Below, in pieces: positions 9,059-18,690 of a DNA stretch of 64,000 nucleotides. The DNA is taken from assembly GCA_947498055.1 (NCBI GenBank), contig CANMJA010000008.1:84263-148262 (forward strand), given 5' to 3'. The position numbers and the translations under genes are program-made. Numbering within the stretch: the first letter of the stretch is position 1; every line of letters begins with the position of its first letter. The stretch is from an uncultured Tenacibaculum sp. Lineage in GTDB: Bacteria > Bacteroidota > Bacteroidia > Flavobacteriales > Flavobacteriaceae. The notes below the pieces were generated by a model. That model saw only the letters and a list, made by a program, of their open reading frames with translations, did no database searches and was not told the origin of the DNA.

Positions 9059-9128
9059 TCTTTAGTTTTTATTTATTTTTCTTTTTTGTTACTGCAAAAA
9101 GTTTGCCTTTTTATAGAAATCACTCTCA

Positions 9129-10226
9129 TCAATTATCAATAACTTTAAATTTACCTTTCTCTTCATCAAATATTACTTTTTGATAGAGCGTATCAGGAAA
9201 TCGAACATTTTCTCTTTCTTCTTTTTTTAAATAAATTATTTTATTAAAATAAATCATACTTTTTAAATTATATTCTTCATAATTTGTAAAAAATAAATCG
9301 CTTAACTTTCCTAACCTGTCGTAACATAAAAAAATATTCTGACTGAAAAATTCATCATCTATTTCATAAATTAGATTTAGTGATATTAAACTATATTTTT
9401 CAGTAGTACTTTTAAAAGTAAACCATATTTGAGATATCTCTTCTTTTTTTAACAACTGAATAAGTCTTTCAGTTTTATTACTTTTTTTCAAAAAAAGCTT
9501 TATTAATTCAGAAACATCATCTTTGTTATCAAGATTTATACTGTTAGAATAGTTATCTCTAAAAAAGTCTTCATCTAATGGCACTAATCTAATACTGTCT
9601 TTATGTTTTAATTCTGGTATTTTATTTAAAATATAATTGAAACGTTGTTTTTCTAATAACTTCTCTGATGTAGGTGTATAACTTTCAACTTCTTTAAAAA
9701 AACCATCATTCTTCACTATAAACCTCTTATATGAATTATATGGGTATCCATAACCTTGACTACATATAATTCCTTTATTAACAACTATACAGCCTCCACT
9801 ATAATCACTAGTATTTAAAAAACTTACTGAAGTTCCTTTTTTATTAAAATTAACAATATGTGTTAACCATTCAGGATGTGCTATTAAAGAATGTATACTA
9901 TCATTTAAATTCAATTTCTTATACGCCCATTCATAGCCATTAAATTCTAAATCATTAGTAAATTCAATTTCTTTTATCTCTACCCTATCTTTCATTGGGT
10001 ATACGTATGGATGAAGCGGAATATTTATAGTATCTGAGCTATCTATAAAATCTATTTGTTCTAATATTGCTATGTTTTTAGATTCAGTTTCCTTTTTTTC
10101 TAAGGGTTTATGAACTGCTAATGTAGCAACGTTAGAATTCATCTTCTTCGTTTGTGAAAAAATTTTAATTAATGGTTTACAGAGAATTAAAATACTCAAT
10201 AATAACCTAATACTTTTTAAACTCAA
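9129..10226 (-). CDS. Exported protein, putative immunity paralogue
   Basis: A 365-aa protein with an N-terminal hydrophobic segment (SIRLLLSILILCKPLIKIFS) that would export or anchor it. Its middle contains NTSDYSGGCIVVNKGIICSQ, then GYGYPYNSYKR. The neighbouring lipoprotein has FNEYSGMVCSC then ETGYPDYSYVW at the same place, so the two are distant paralogues. They lie 38 bp apart. Tandem exported proteins after a cell-wall-degrading protein are a common effector-immunity arrangement. No recognised family; immunity is an inference from context. Confidence 0.5.
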   Translation of the reverse strand: MSLKSIRLLLSILILCKPLIKIFSQTKKMNSNVATLAVHKPLEKKETESKNIAILEQIDFIDSSDTINIPLHPYVYPMKDRVEIKEIEFTNDLEFNGYEWAYKKLNLNDSIHSLIAHPEWLTHIVNFNKKGTSVSFLNTSDYSGGCIVVNKGIICSQGYGYPYNSYKRFIVKNDGFFKEVESYTPTSEKLLEKQRFNYILNKIPELKHKDSIRLVPLDEDFFRDNYSNSINLDNKDDVSELIKLFLKKSNKTERLIQLLKKEEISQIWFTFKSTTEKYSLISLNLIYEIDDEFFSQNIFLCYDRLGKLSDLFFTNYEEYNLKSMIYFNKIIYLKKEERENVRFPDTLYQKVIFDEEKGKFKVIDN

Positions 10227-10264
10227 GAGCTTTTTATTATTTAATAGTAGTATATTTACTTATA

Positions 10265-11401
10265 TTAATCTTCTTCTTTAGTTATCTCTCCTGTTTCATT
10301 AGATATAAAGTAAGAGATTGGATTATCTAAATCATAAAATATAATGTTATCTTTTTTTTCAGTGATTAGATTAGGATATAAAGATGCTTCAAACAATTTT
10401 AAATCTACTACTTCTTTATTTTCATTCAATACTGATACAATACAGTAATCATCTTCATATTTTATAAACGAAAGTAACACCGTATAATTTTCTAGGACAT
10501 ATTTACCATAAACAATTATCTGCTTATCAAACTGCTTAACCTCTTCTTCATGTTTTCTCTTTTTTATATTACTACTCTCTGAGAATAAAACATTTAGAAA
10601 AACTTCTCCTGTTTTAAATTCTAAAAATTTAGAAAGATGTTCATCATCATCTCCTAAATCTGCAGGAAGAACCCTAAAAAAATCATCAAGTATTAAAGTT
10701 CTATCAAATAAATCTACTAATCTTCCTTCTGGTTCTTTTTCTTCTACTAATGGTGCAGTGTATTCCTTTACAATGTCAAACTTACCTTTATTGTTTACGT
10801 TATACCACACATATGAATAATCTGGGTAACCTGTTTCTGTGTACCCATGTATAATCCCTTTAGGATCTATATAAAGTACTGGATTACAAGAACAAACCAT
10901 ACCTGAATACTCATTAAAACTTTTAAAATCTATTAGCTCCCCTTTACTATTATAATTTAATAATAGATAAGAATCTTCCGGGTTTTTTAAAACTAAAGTT
11001 CTGTAATTTTTATGTAAATTTATCTTACCATAAAGATTATAATATGTTAAATTAAATTCACGAATAAACTTTTTATATCTTTTCTGAGTTTCTTCATCTA
11101 GTTTTCTTTTTTTTAATAACAAATCGGGAAATGAATCTTTTAACTTACTATACTTTATCCCATTTTCTGAAAATTTAGTATCAAACCTTAAATACAAGGT
11201 ATCCATCAAAGATATCTGATACAAACTATCTAAGTTTAATACACTTCCCGTAATAACTTTATTTTTTTGCTGTTTTGCATCTTTTTGTTGCTCTTTATAT
11301 TCTTTCTGTTCTTCTTTTTTATGCTGTTTTTGTTGTTTACAACTACATCCAAAAATTGAAAAAATCAATATAGAGATGATTTTATAAATAGTACCATTCA
11401 T
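10265..11401 (-). CDS. Lipoprotein, putative immunity protein for the large hydrolase
   Basis: A 378-aa protein with a lipoprotein signal (ISILIFSIFGCSCKQ), so it is probably tethered in the envelope. After a Lys/Gln-rich linker (residues 22-50) comes a globular region with EYSGMVCSC and GYPDYSYVWYN, shared in outline with the next gene. Its start overlaps the end of the 1395-aa hydrolase gene by 20 bp, so the two are likely translated together. Close coupling of an envelope lipoprotein to a peptidoglycan hydrolase suggests self-protection. I do not recognise the family. Confidence 0.52.
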   Translation of the reverse strand: MNGTIYKIISILIFSIFGCSCKQQKQHKKEEQKEYKEQQKDAKQQKNKVITGSVLNLDSLYQISLMDTLYLRFDTKFSENGIKYSKLKDSFPDLLLKKRKLDEETQKRYKKFIREFNLTYYNLYGKINLHKNYRTLVLKNPEDSYLLLNYNSKGELIDFKSFNEYSGMVCSCNPVLYIDPKGIIHGYTETGYPDYSYVWYNVNNKGKFDIVKEYTAPLVEEKEPEGRLVDLFDRTLILDDFFRVLPADLGDDDEHLSKFLEFKTGEVFLNVLFSESSNIKKRKHEEEVKQFDKQIIVYGKYVLENYTVLLSFIKYEDDYCIVSVLNENKEVVDLKLFEASLYPNLITEKKDNIIFYDLDNPISYFISNETGEITKEED

Positions 11402-14400
11402 AATAATAAAATAGGATTTTATCTTTTTTTAATTGTTCCCAAGACCATAAATTAGACTCTCCTTTCATATAAATATTATCTTTAGAATTACGCCCATCAA
11501 TTCCATTTTCTTTATATCCTCCAGAACCACGTTTATCTTTTTTTCTTCCTTTTTCTTTTCTTATTTTAAAACTTGTTATTTTCCCATATGGATCATCAAT
11601 AATAAGTCCTTCATCATTAACATCTACTAACCTTACGATATGACTTAATGTTGATAAAGATACTGCATAACCTTTATTTAGTTTTTCTTTAAGCATTGAT
11701 TTATGTTTATCTTTATCAAAAACAACATCAACCATTTTATACTCCCCTTTAACACCTAATTCTTTAGCTATACTTATCCTAGTTCCTACATATACTCTAT
11801 TCGATTTATTTTGTTTTAAAGAATCAGTTATAACTCTCATTAAAAAATCTTCTATTTTCATTTCTGGATCAGGAACTGGAATCATTTTCCCTAAAAAATC
11901 AAACGCCATAGACTCACTAACTACATTACACATACTATCAGCTAATTTTTTGTTATCAGCTCCCTTACTTTTAGCATCTCTTTGACTATTATATTTAATA
12001 AAGTAAGACAATATTCTATAGGCCTTAATTTTACTTTTATCATCTGTTAATTTAGTAATTCTCTTTCTTATTTCTGCTATTTGTTCAACATTAAAATAAT
12101 AACCAACCAATTTTATATCTAAATTAAAAATATTTTTGGTATTATTTAAAATGGAATTATATGCATTAATCATTAAAACATTATTCTTTGCATAATCTCC
12201 CAAAAATCTAGCCTCTTTTATTCTAGCTTTCATTTCTCCACGAGTAAGTTCTCCATCCTTTTTTCCTCGTGCTCTTTTACCTGTTCTTTCATCATAATAC
12301 TCACCATCTGCAGATTTATTGCTCCTATAATTTTTATCCTTGTTTATTTTACTCTTCTTTTCACTATAAATTACAAAATCATCAGATTTACCTACACCGT
12401 TAGGAGCAAAAATAGCCATATACATATCTGTAGAGTTATTAATCTTTCTCTTATACTTTTCTATATGCATTTTAAAGTAAAGCTTAACATAATCTAATTG
12501 CTCAATAGCGGTCATGTTTTTAAGTATCTTTTTGGTTAACTCTTTACCTCCATTATATTTACGTTTTAATTTCCTAATTCTTCCATCTTTTAATCTTTGA
12601 ATTCCATTCATATCATCTATAGCTATTTGAGTAAATTGAATTAATCCTGTTGCCTTCGGGTAACCTATATCAGGAGTAAATTTATTTTTGGTTTCAACAG
12701 CCATACAGATCATTAATTCATTAGCCATTTTCATCTTTCTATGATCTCCCCATAACTCTTTACAAATCTCAATAACTTTTCTTCTAAATTCTGGATTAAC
12801 TTTATTACCCCAAGCTAATTGAGGGTCAAATTCCTGAACAGAAGCTACTCTTAAAGAAGACAAAATTTCCTCTTTACTACTTATAATATTTTTAGTTGGT
12901 ATCTCTGACTTTATATAGAAAAACTCACCATTATTATGATTTTCTTTTAAGCTATCTTCTAATAAAAAATCAACTACTACTTTTCCATCATTCGGTATAA
13001 CAATATCTTTTATGTTAAAGATTTCTTCAACTGATTCTATTGGGAGAGTTTTAGTATTTGCTCTATGTACACTTATATTTATTTTTTCTCCTATTAAATT
13101 AACTGATCCTATAACAATTTGAGTAGTTGAACCATAATAGATAGCCTCTTTCTGAGAAACCCTTTTACCTGATAAAGCAAAAGAAGTAAATGTTATCTGC
13201 TCATTTACCACAACCGTTAACTCACTATAAGAGGTAAACTTATTTTCATTTTTTAATTTATATCCCCTCCCTCTAATGTTAAAACTTATTTTTTCTCCTT
13301 CAATGATTCCATCTAAAAACTGATGTACATTTATTTTATAATTCACCTTTCCTTTACTATCTGTCTTAGTTTTTATTGGTTTAATATTCAATCTTTTTAT
13401 ACCATTATATAGATCGATAGTTATTTCTTTATTTTCATAATATTCTATTGTTGCATTTATATAACTTTCTTCTTCATTAAAACCTATATATTTCTTTTCT
13501 ATTCCGTTTGCATAAGCCCAATAAGCATTGGTTACCTCAGGATGAATTACTTCAAAAGTTGCATGTGCTTTTTTTATGACACCTTTAATAGTTTTAGAAG
13601 ATGCTACTACTTTATAAGTTCCTTCAGTTAATTGTTTATTACTGTAAGTAATTTTATTCTCTCCTTTAAAAACTGCGATAGGAATTTCTCCAATTCCATA
13701 ACTAGTATCTAAAATCTCCCATAATATACTTTCTTTATCTTTCTTTTCATCATATTTTAACTCATACTTATCTACTTTAAAAGAAATTTGGTCGTTCGTT
13801 CGGTAAAGCATATAATCTTTATTTAATGATGAAATTTCTTTTACCCAGTTACCACCAACAGTAACCTTCTTTTCTTTTTTCACACCTTCCAAAGTTTCTA
13901 CAGATATTATATACTCCCCTTTTTCTTCAAATAAAACATCTATAAAACTAACATTTCTCTCTTTTTTTTGTGTCATTTCTGTTTCTCCAATATGAGTAAT
14001 TGTCCAAACTAGATTTTTAAATTCATAATTCTTTATATCACTAATAGCTCTAAAAGTATATCCTTCTCCTTCTCTAATATGATCTTTTTTAAGTGAAGTT
14101 CCAATTTTAGTTAACTCAGGTTCTTTTACATAAATAACAAAATAAGGTTTACTCCATTTATTCTCTTTTAATTTTTTTATTCTTTTTTTTGTTTGATAAT
14201 TCCATAATAAGCTCTTTTGTTTTGTAAAATTACTTCCGTAAGCTTCTACAAGATATATACCTTTATCATTAAACTGCTTGGTAAACTGAGAACCAACATC
14301 TACATAATTCTCATAATTTACCCATACATCCTCAACTAATTTTCGAACTATCCAGTTTCGATGTAAACGTTTTTCTTTAATTTTTGAACTCTTTGTTTTA

Positions 14401-15569
14401 TGTTCTGAAACTTTAAAAGTTATAATACTCTCAGGGACATATTTTACTTGTTTACTATTTGATGTTATTTTATAAACATCTTGACCTACTTTATCTCTGT
14501 ATGTACCCAATCTTACAAAAATTTCATCTCTAGAAATTCCATAATTGTATACATCAGTGAATTTGTGTAAAATATTAAGTTCTAATTTTAGCATTTCTGT
14601 TAAACTTACAAACTCAGGTAAATCTGTTATACTATTTAATACCAGAAACAGTTCTTTATGCTCGAAAAATAAATCTTGAAGATGTAATTCAGGTTTTTGT
14701 AATTGTTGAAGAATAAAGTTCCAATAATCGATTATCTTTTTATCTTTTTTAGGTTCTACATCTATAAAAGTTTTTTTAATTTTTTTTATTAACTTTTTTC
14801 TAATTACATTTCTATTTGGAGTTAAATTTTGCACCTCTCTTCCACTAGCTATTTCCTTATATATTTCTAATAAATCTTTATTGTTTTTTAAAATTTCTCT
14901 AAGTTTATTTGATGGGTTTTTAACTAAAGAAATTAAATCTTCTAATCGACGAATTTTAGGGTCTTCTGATCTTCTATTTGGAGATGAAATAGTTGAATAT
15001 GTTGGTTTTTCTTTTCCTGTAGGTGGTAAAAAAGGAATGTTATTAATCTCATTTCTTAACTTCTCTTCTAATTTTTCTATTAATTTTATACGAATATTTT
15101 GTTCGTCTCCTTCTGTAAAAAAAGAAAAACTTGGTTTTGGTCTCCACTTTTTAGCATTTGATGTATCAAAATTAAATGAGTTATGACCAAAATCCTTCGG
15201 ATTAGTTTCTTTAGTTTGTGGAAAAAGGTTTGATTGTAATGGTGTAAATACTTCTTTTTTAGAGATAAATGAAAAAGGATTATTTACTGAAAAACCTACT
15301 CCTGGTTTTGGCTCCGTTTGCCCAAGACCTATTTGCAATGCTTCGTTTCCTTTTTTAAACAAACTTTGTGGAGGGTAGTTTGATGAAGATGTATCTCCTC
15401 CATGCAAATATTGCTCTAACTCTTTTCTTTTTTCTAACTTTTCTAATACTTCTTCTAAAGCTTGTTTTATACGTTGTGCTATATATTCTTTAGTTTCATG
15501 AAGAGCTTGATGTTCTATTGCTAATTCTATAGTTTCTATTTCTATTTTTTCTTGAATGTTCTTTAACAT
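11382..15569 (-). CDS. Large cargo/tail protein with transglycosylase-like and C39-like domains
   Basis: A 1395-aa protein. Residues 1-55 are coiled coil. Residues about 110-170 are Pro/Phe-rich and contain unrelated linker sequence. Residues about 380-900 look like several Ig-like or beta-sandwich modules (for example SFKVDKYELKYDE, then EGTYKVVASSKTI). Residues about 913-1070 resemble a lysozyme-like transglycosylase: a helix ending CMAVETKNKF supplies the candidate catalytic Glu, followed by KATGLIQFTQIAID. Residues about 1200-1395 resemble a C39-like cysteine peptidase, with candidate Cys in MCNVVSESMAFDFLG and His in LSHIVRLVDVNDEGLIIDDP. The predicted role is cutting glycan and peptide parts of the cell wall. 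No signal peptide, consistent with loading into the particle. Confidence 0.62.
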   Translation of the reverse strand: MLKNIQEKIEIETIELAIEHQALHETKEYIAQRIKQALEEVLEKLEKRKELEQYLHGGDTSSSNYPPQSLFKKGNEALQIGLGQTEPKPGVGFSVNNPFSFISKKEVFTPLQSNLFPQTKETNPKDFGHNSFNFDTSNAKKWRPKPSFSFFTEGDEQNIRIKLIEKLEEKLRNEINNIPFLPPTGKEKPTYSTISSPNRRSEDPKIRRLEDLISLVKNPSNKLREILKNNKDLLEIYKEIASGREVQNLTPNRNVIRKKLIKKIKKTFIDVEPKKDKKIIDYWNFILQQLQKPELHLQDLFFEHKELFLVLNSITDLPEFVSLTEMLKLELNILHKFTDVYNYGISRDEIFVRLGTYRDKVGQDVYKITSNSKQVKYVPESIITFKVSEHKTKSSKIKEKRLHRNWIVRKLVEDVWVNYENYVDVGSQFTKQFNDKGIYLVEAYGSNFTKQKSLLWNYQTKKRIKKLKENKWSKPYFVIYVKEPELTKIGTSLKKDHIREGEGYTFRAISDIKNYEFKNLVWTITHIGETEMTQKKERNVSFIDVLFEEKGEYIISVETLEGVKKEKKVTVGGNWVKEISSLNKDYMLYRTNDQISFKVDKYELKYDEKKDKESILWEILDTSYGIGEIPIAVFKGENKITYSNKQLTEGTYKVVASSKTIKGVIKKAHATFEVIHPEVTNAYWAYANGIEKKYIGFNEEESYINATIEYYENKEITIDLYNGIKRLNIKPIKTKTDSKGKVNYKINVHQFLDGIIEGEKISFNIRGRGYKLKNENKFTSYSELTVVVNEQITFTSFALSGKRVSQKEAIYYGSTTQIVIGSVNLIGEKINISVHRANTKTLPIESVEEIFNIKDIVIPNDGKVVVDFLLEDSLKENHNNGEFFYIKSEIPTKNIISSKEEILSSLRVASVQEFDPQLAWGNKVNPEFRRKVIEICKELWGDHRKMKMANELMICMAVETKNKFTPDIGYPKATGLIQFTQIAIDDMNGIQRLKDGRIRKLKRKYNGGKELTKKILKNMTAIEQLDYVKLYFKMHIEKYKRKINNSTDMYMAIFAPNGVGKSDDFVIYSEKKSKINKDKNYRSNKSADGEYYDERTGKRARGKKDGELTRGEMKARIKEARFLGDYAKNNVLMINAYNSILNNTKNIFNLDIKLVGYYFNVEQIAEIRKRITKLTDDKSKIKAYRILSYFIKYNSQRDAKSKGADNKKLADSMCNVVSESMAFDFLGKMIPVPDPEMKIEDFLMRVITDSLKQNKSNRVYVGTRISIAKELGVKGEYKMVDVVFDKDKHKSMLKEKLNKGYAVSLSTLSHIVRLVDVNDEGLIIDDPYGKITSFKIRKEKGRKKDKRGSGGYKENGIDGRNSKDNIYMKGESNLWSWEQLKKDKILFYYYEWYYL

Positions 15570-15745
15570 ACTCTTTATTTCTTTTAACTCTTATAACATA
15601 TTTTTACATACAGTGAAAAAAACTATATCGCTTTTCCAATAAACATATAAATTAATGTGTAACTTAAAATTGTTTATTTTTCACTAAAAACTGAACTACA
15701 ATCTATTTCTTCATTTTTTCATACTCTTAAAATAAAAACCTTCCA

Positions 15746-16213
15746 TTATGTTATATAGAAAAAGTTAATTCTACTACCTTCAAATTCTATTGAAACTGAA
15801 AAAGAAATACAATGCTTACTATCTCTAACAACATAATATTCTGCTAATTCATCTAAATTTATCATCGGTTTGCATAAAATCCCTGAAGTCTTTTTTAATT
15901 TCATTCCTCTTTTTTTAAAATAACTAAAAATTTTTTCTGTAACTATACTAGGATTTTCTCTGCTCAGGTAATTTAAATTCCATTCTATTGTAGAATAAGG
16001 AGTATGATTATATCCTAACCAATTATATTCCACATCATCGATGTTTTTTATTATTGGAAAGTTATTTACTAAATTATTATCCATTATAGCAAACCAGACT
16101 AATGAATACTTTTGAATGTTATAATGCGATTGATTTCTTTCATAAAATCGATACAACACTATAGTTAGTAGAAAAAGAAATATAGCTAATACTTTTTTTG
16201 TTTTAGATTTCAT
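15746..16213 (-). CDS. Small membrane-anchored protein, putative immunity
   Basis: A 155-aa protein with one N-terminal membrane segment (KVLAIFLFLLTIVLYRFYE) and the rest predicted outside. It contains YNWLGYNHTPYSTIEWNLNY and a C-terminal beta stretch (CISFSVSIEFEGSRINFFY). It lies 16 bp after the unrecognised 322-aa cargo gene. The arrangement soluble protein plus small anchored protein is typical of effector-immunity pairs. No family recognised. Confidence 0.48.
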   Translation of the reverse strand: MKSKTKKVLAIFLFLLTIVLYRFYERNQSHYNIQKYSLVWFAIMDNNLVNNFPIIKNIDDVEYNWLGYNHTPYSTIEWNLNYLSRENPSIVTEKIFSYFKKRGMKLKKTSGILCKPMINLDELAEYYVVRDSKHCISFSVSIEFEGSRINFFYIT

Positions 16214-16229
16214 TATACAGCTTAATTTA

Positions 16230-17198
16230 TTAATCTTTCCAAGGTAAAAAATCTATTCCATAATCAGCTGGGGCATCACCATATTTTCTGGGAACTATTG
16301 GTGGTGTAGCCGAGTATTTTTTAGTTTTAAACCATTTTGGCCTCCAAGAATGATTCTCATATTTTTCATCTGAAAAAGTACCAGGATATTGTTTGTAAAC
16401 TTCGAAGCTTTCTTCTGGTCCGTAAGCATTTAAATCTTTCAAAATTCTTTTTAAAGACTCTTTATAACCTGCATTTTCTAAATCATTGTTCATCACCTTA
16501 TCAATATCTAAATTAAACCAATGATATACACCTAGCATATTAGAAGGTATATCAGAAGGCTCAAAACCAGAATCTGTAAAAAGGGATGGTAAAAAACCAC
16601 TTTGCGTTTTTTCATGTTTTAACGATACCTTTAAAACTATTGCTCTAGCTATTGCTATTTTCCTTTTTTTAGACAATCCTTTTTTAACCCAAAAAGATGC
16701 TTGATCACTTAACAAATGAACAGAAGATTGTTTATAAGTAACCTTATACCCTTTTTTCCCTAAAATAGTTTTAGTTTCACCTGATTCATTATTTAATTGA
16801 GAAACAAGCTGCATAATACCTCCATACTTTGTATCTCGGTCAAATTTAAATCCATGAGCTATATCTATCCACCCATAATGTTTTGAAAAAACATATTTAC
16901 CATTTAATATTTTAGTTCCCATCTTATCTTTGCGCCTTGATTTTTCAGGAAAATAAGAATTAGAAAAAACTTTTAGTTTATATACTCTATATACTGTTTT
17001 CCCTTCTCTTTCAAAATGACTAAATTCATAATAATCATTTTTATTCTTTTCAAAAGAAGGATTTATATCATCTTTAGTAAATTCATTTTTTAAAATTCTT
17101 TTATCTGAAGAAACAATAATCCTCTCCATCTCTTTTTTAAACCGAAGAATAGCATCATCTAATGTACGTCCTTTAAGTTGTATTTTATCTATATACAT
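16230..17198 (-). CDS. Putative cargo/effector protein, unknown family
   Basis: I choose the start at 17198 (MYIDKIQLKGRTLDD). The open frame extends upstream to 17324, but that part is Arg-rich (RRRSSNRRRRR), overlaps the preceding gene, and is surely not coding. The protein is then 322 aa. It has no signal peptide. Notable is SKHYGWIDIAHGFKFDRD, with histidines next to acidic residues that could bind metal or act in catalysis, and a C-terminal Trp/Pro-rich section (HSWRPKWFKTKKYS). It is 11 bp after the first chaperone-like gene and is followed by an anchored small protein. An antibacterial effector is plausible from context only. Confidence 0.48.
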   Translation of the reverse strand: MYIDKIQLKGRTLDDAILRFKKEMERIIVSSDKRILKNEFTKDDINPSFEKNKNDYYEFSHFEREGKTVYRVYKLKVFSNSYFPEKSRRKDKMGTKILNGKYVFSKHYGWIDIAHGFKFDRDTKYGGIMQLVSQLNNESGETKTILGKKGYKVTYKQSSVHLLSDQASFWVKKGLSKKRKIAIARAIVLKVSLKHEKTQSGFLPSLFTDSGFEPSDIPSNMLGVYHWFNLDIDKVMNNDLENAGYKESLKRILKDLNAYGPEESFEVYKQYPGTFSDEKYENHSWRPKWFKTKKYSATPPIVPRKYGDAPADYGIDFLPWKD

Positions 17199-17209
17199 CC
17201 TTAAACAAT

Positions 17210-17545
17210 TTACAACACCTCTACTTTTACTGGTTTTGGTTGAATAAAATCGGAAAAAGAAGTAGTAATATTTAATCGTAAATCGTCTTCTTCTTCTATT
17301 GCTTGATCTCCTCCTAAAAAGCAATTTTTAAATAATACCTCTAAAGCTTTAAACTCATCCATTTTAGATGCTTGTAATACCGCAGAACGAATAGCAATAC
17401 TAGGTTTATGAAAATATGCGTATAAGGTAATTCCGTCATCATCTTCTACCGATAATTTAACGACTCTTTTATGCTTGTATTTCCAATGTTTTAACTGTGC
17501 TTCTGTAATTCCACCATCTAATACTGTAGTAGTCTCATTTTCCAT
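17210..17545 (-). CDS. Tail assembly chaperone-like protein, copy 1
   Basis: The start is set at 17545 (MENETTTVLDGG), giving 111 aa; the open frame reaches 17596 but the extra residues are basic and unlike the family. It shares the pattern LKHWKYKHKRVVKLS / AYFHKPSIAI / LEVLFKNCFLG with the protein at 7535-8011. In tailed phages such chaperones lie between the tube and tape-measure genes; here the next gene is cargo instead. Loss of a tape-measure gene or insertion of cargo at this spot would explain the order. Confidence 0.56.
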   Translation of the reverse strand: MENETTTVLDGGITEAQLKHWKYKHKRVVKLSVEDDDGITLYAYFHKPSIAIRSAVLQASKMDEFKALEVLFKNCFLGGDQAIEEEDDLRLNITTSFSDFIQPKPVKVEVL

Positions 17546-18191
17546 GTCTCTTGATTTTTTTTTAGTTAAAAATCCCGCAGTATTTGATTTTCTCAATATA
17601 AGCGGGATCGTGTTTGTTTTTTAAATTTTATTATTACTATTCTTTCTTGCGTTACAACTAATTTCACTTTGAAATAGCTTTTGTATTGCTACTTTAATAA
17701 AGGAAAGCACAGAAAGATTGAATTTTTTATTTCTTTTATTCAATACATAGGTTATATCATTTTACGTAATTTAATTTCGTATAATTTTTTTGTCGCTTCG
17801 AGTGAAATTATTCGTAATAAAATGAAGGATAGTTTTGTATCGAGAAGCTATCAAACTGTTCTATTTCGTTATCTCTTCATAAAAAACACTTGAACTGACA
17901 TATGCGAAAATTTTTATCTTAAATCGTATGATCTTTACCATATTACTTTTAATATGATTTTCAGATTAAAATTTAGCATATCAATTCTAACAAGGAAATT
18001 ACCCCTAATTTTCTTAAAATATTAAACCCAAAATAAATATTCGTAAATCGTATAACACTGTTTTTTTTATGGATTTAAACTACGTTAAATCATTATATTA
18101 CCATATGAATGATATGATTTCGACTGCGCTCAATCACCATAAAAAATCTGTTCGATTTTTTCCTTTTTCTTAGAATAGTAATTTCTTATAC
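17546..18191. other. 646-bp gene-free spacer between tube and chaperone genes
   Basis: No convincing gene. A 70-codon plus-strand frame at 17681-17893 has no coding character. The region carries a flavobacterial intergenic repeat (TATCGAGAAGC near 17840, then CACTTGAACTGACAT near 17887) and half of the 104-bp unit (TTCGACTGCGCTCA, 18119-18132). It breaks the tail operon, so the cargo block may have its own promoter here. Confidence 0.55.
18119..18132. repeat. Half-unit of the TTCGACTTCGCTCA repeat
   Basis: TTCGACTGCGCTCA differs by one base from the left end of the 104-bp units at 8.5 kb. No inverted partner was found nearby, so it is a solo end. Confidence 0.6.
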
Positions 18192-18620
18192 TTAATTCCA
18201 CTCAATATGAGAAACAATTAAATCTAACGATACTTCAATCTTAGTATCTCCTTGACTCATGTTTCTATTATTAGATTTAAATTCGCAATTACGAATAACG
18301 TGTGTTACCACTTCGTTACTTCCGTCTTCTAAAAAACTAATTTTAACATCAAATGGTGGTACATCTTGCATACGTTTTCCTCTTGCTAAAGATGCTTGTA
18401 TTGCTTCCACTTCATAATTATACAAAGTTAAAGAAGCATTTGCTTCGTAACGACCTCTTCCTCTATGTACAGGCATATTACCTGCTCCGTAATGGTTTTC
18501 CTTCGCTTCTGAATCGTCATAGTTAATAGAGGTGATACCTGTTACTATACGATCTAATAAATTTACTTCTATTGATGACCAACTATGACGCTGACCGTTT
18601 ATTAATGGTAATTGTGACAT
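18192..18620 (-). CDS. Tail tube protein
   Basis: A 142-aa protein, the size of tube protomers of phage tails and pyocins. The sequence is beta-rich with WSSIEVNLLDRIVTGITSIN at the start and a middle block RGRGRYEANASLTLYNYEVE, both in keeping with the tube fold. The end KIEVSLDLIVSHIEWN is a strand pair. It lies 70 bp after the sheath gene, the standard sheath-tube order. It should polymerise into the inner tube that is driven into the target. Confidence 0.76.
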   Translation of the reverse strand: MSQLPLINGQRHSWSSIEVNLLDRIVTGITSINYDDSEAKENHYGAGNMPVHRGRGRYEANASLTLYNYEVEAIQASLARGKRMQDVPPFDVKISFLEDGSNEVVTHVIRNCEFKSNNRNMSQGDTKIEVSLDLIVSHIEWN

Positions 18621-18690
18621 TCTTTTTCGTTTTTAAAATTATATATTTCTTACACTTTTAGAATTTGCTAAATTTTTAACATTTTACTGT

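Noticed and set aside
17199..17324. N-terminal extension of the 322-aa cargo protein, with an apparent 115-bp overlap that could suggest a frameshift product
   Set aside because: The extension is poly-Arg from antisense of an Asp/Glu coding stretch of the preceding gene; a good ATG lies 11 bp after that gene's stop. No slippery site was seen.
17681..17893. Plus-strand 70-codon frame in the tube-chaperone gap
   Set aside because: No coding pattern, opposite to all neighbours, and its sequence overlaps a dispersed intergenic repeat.
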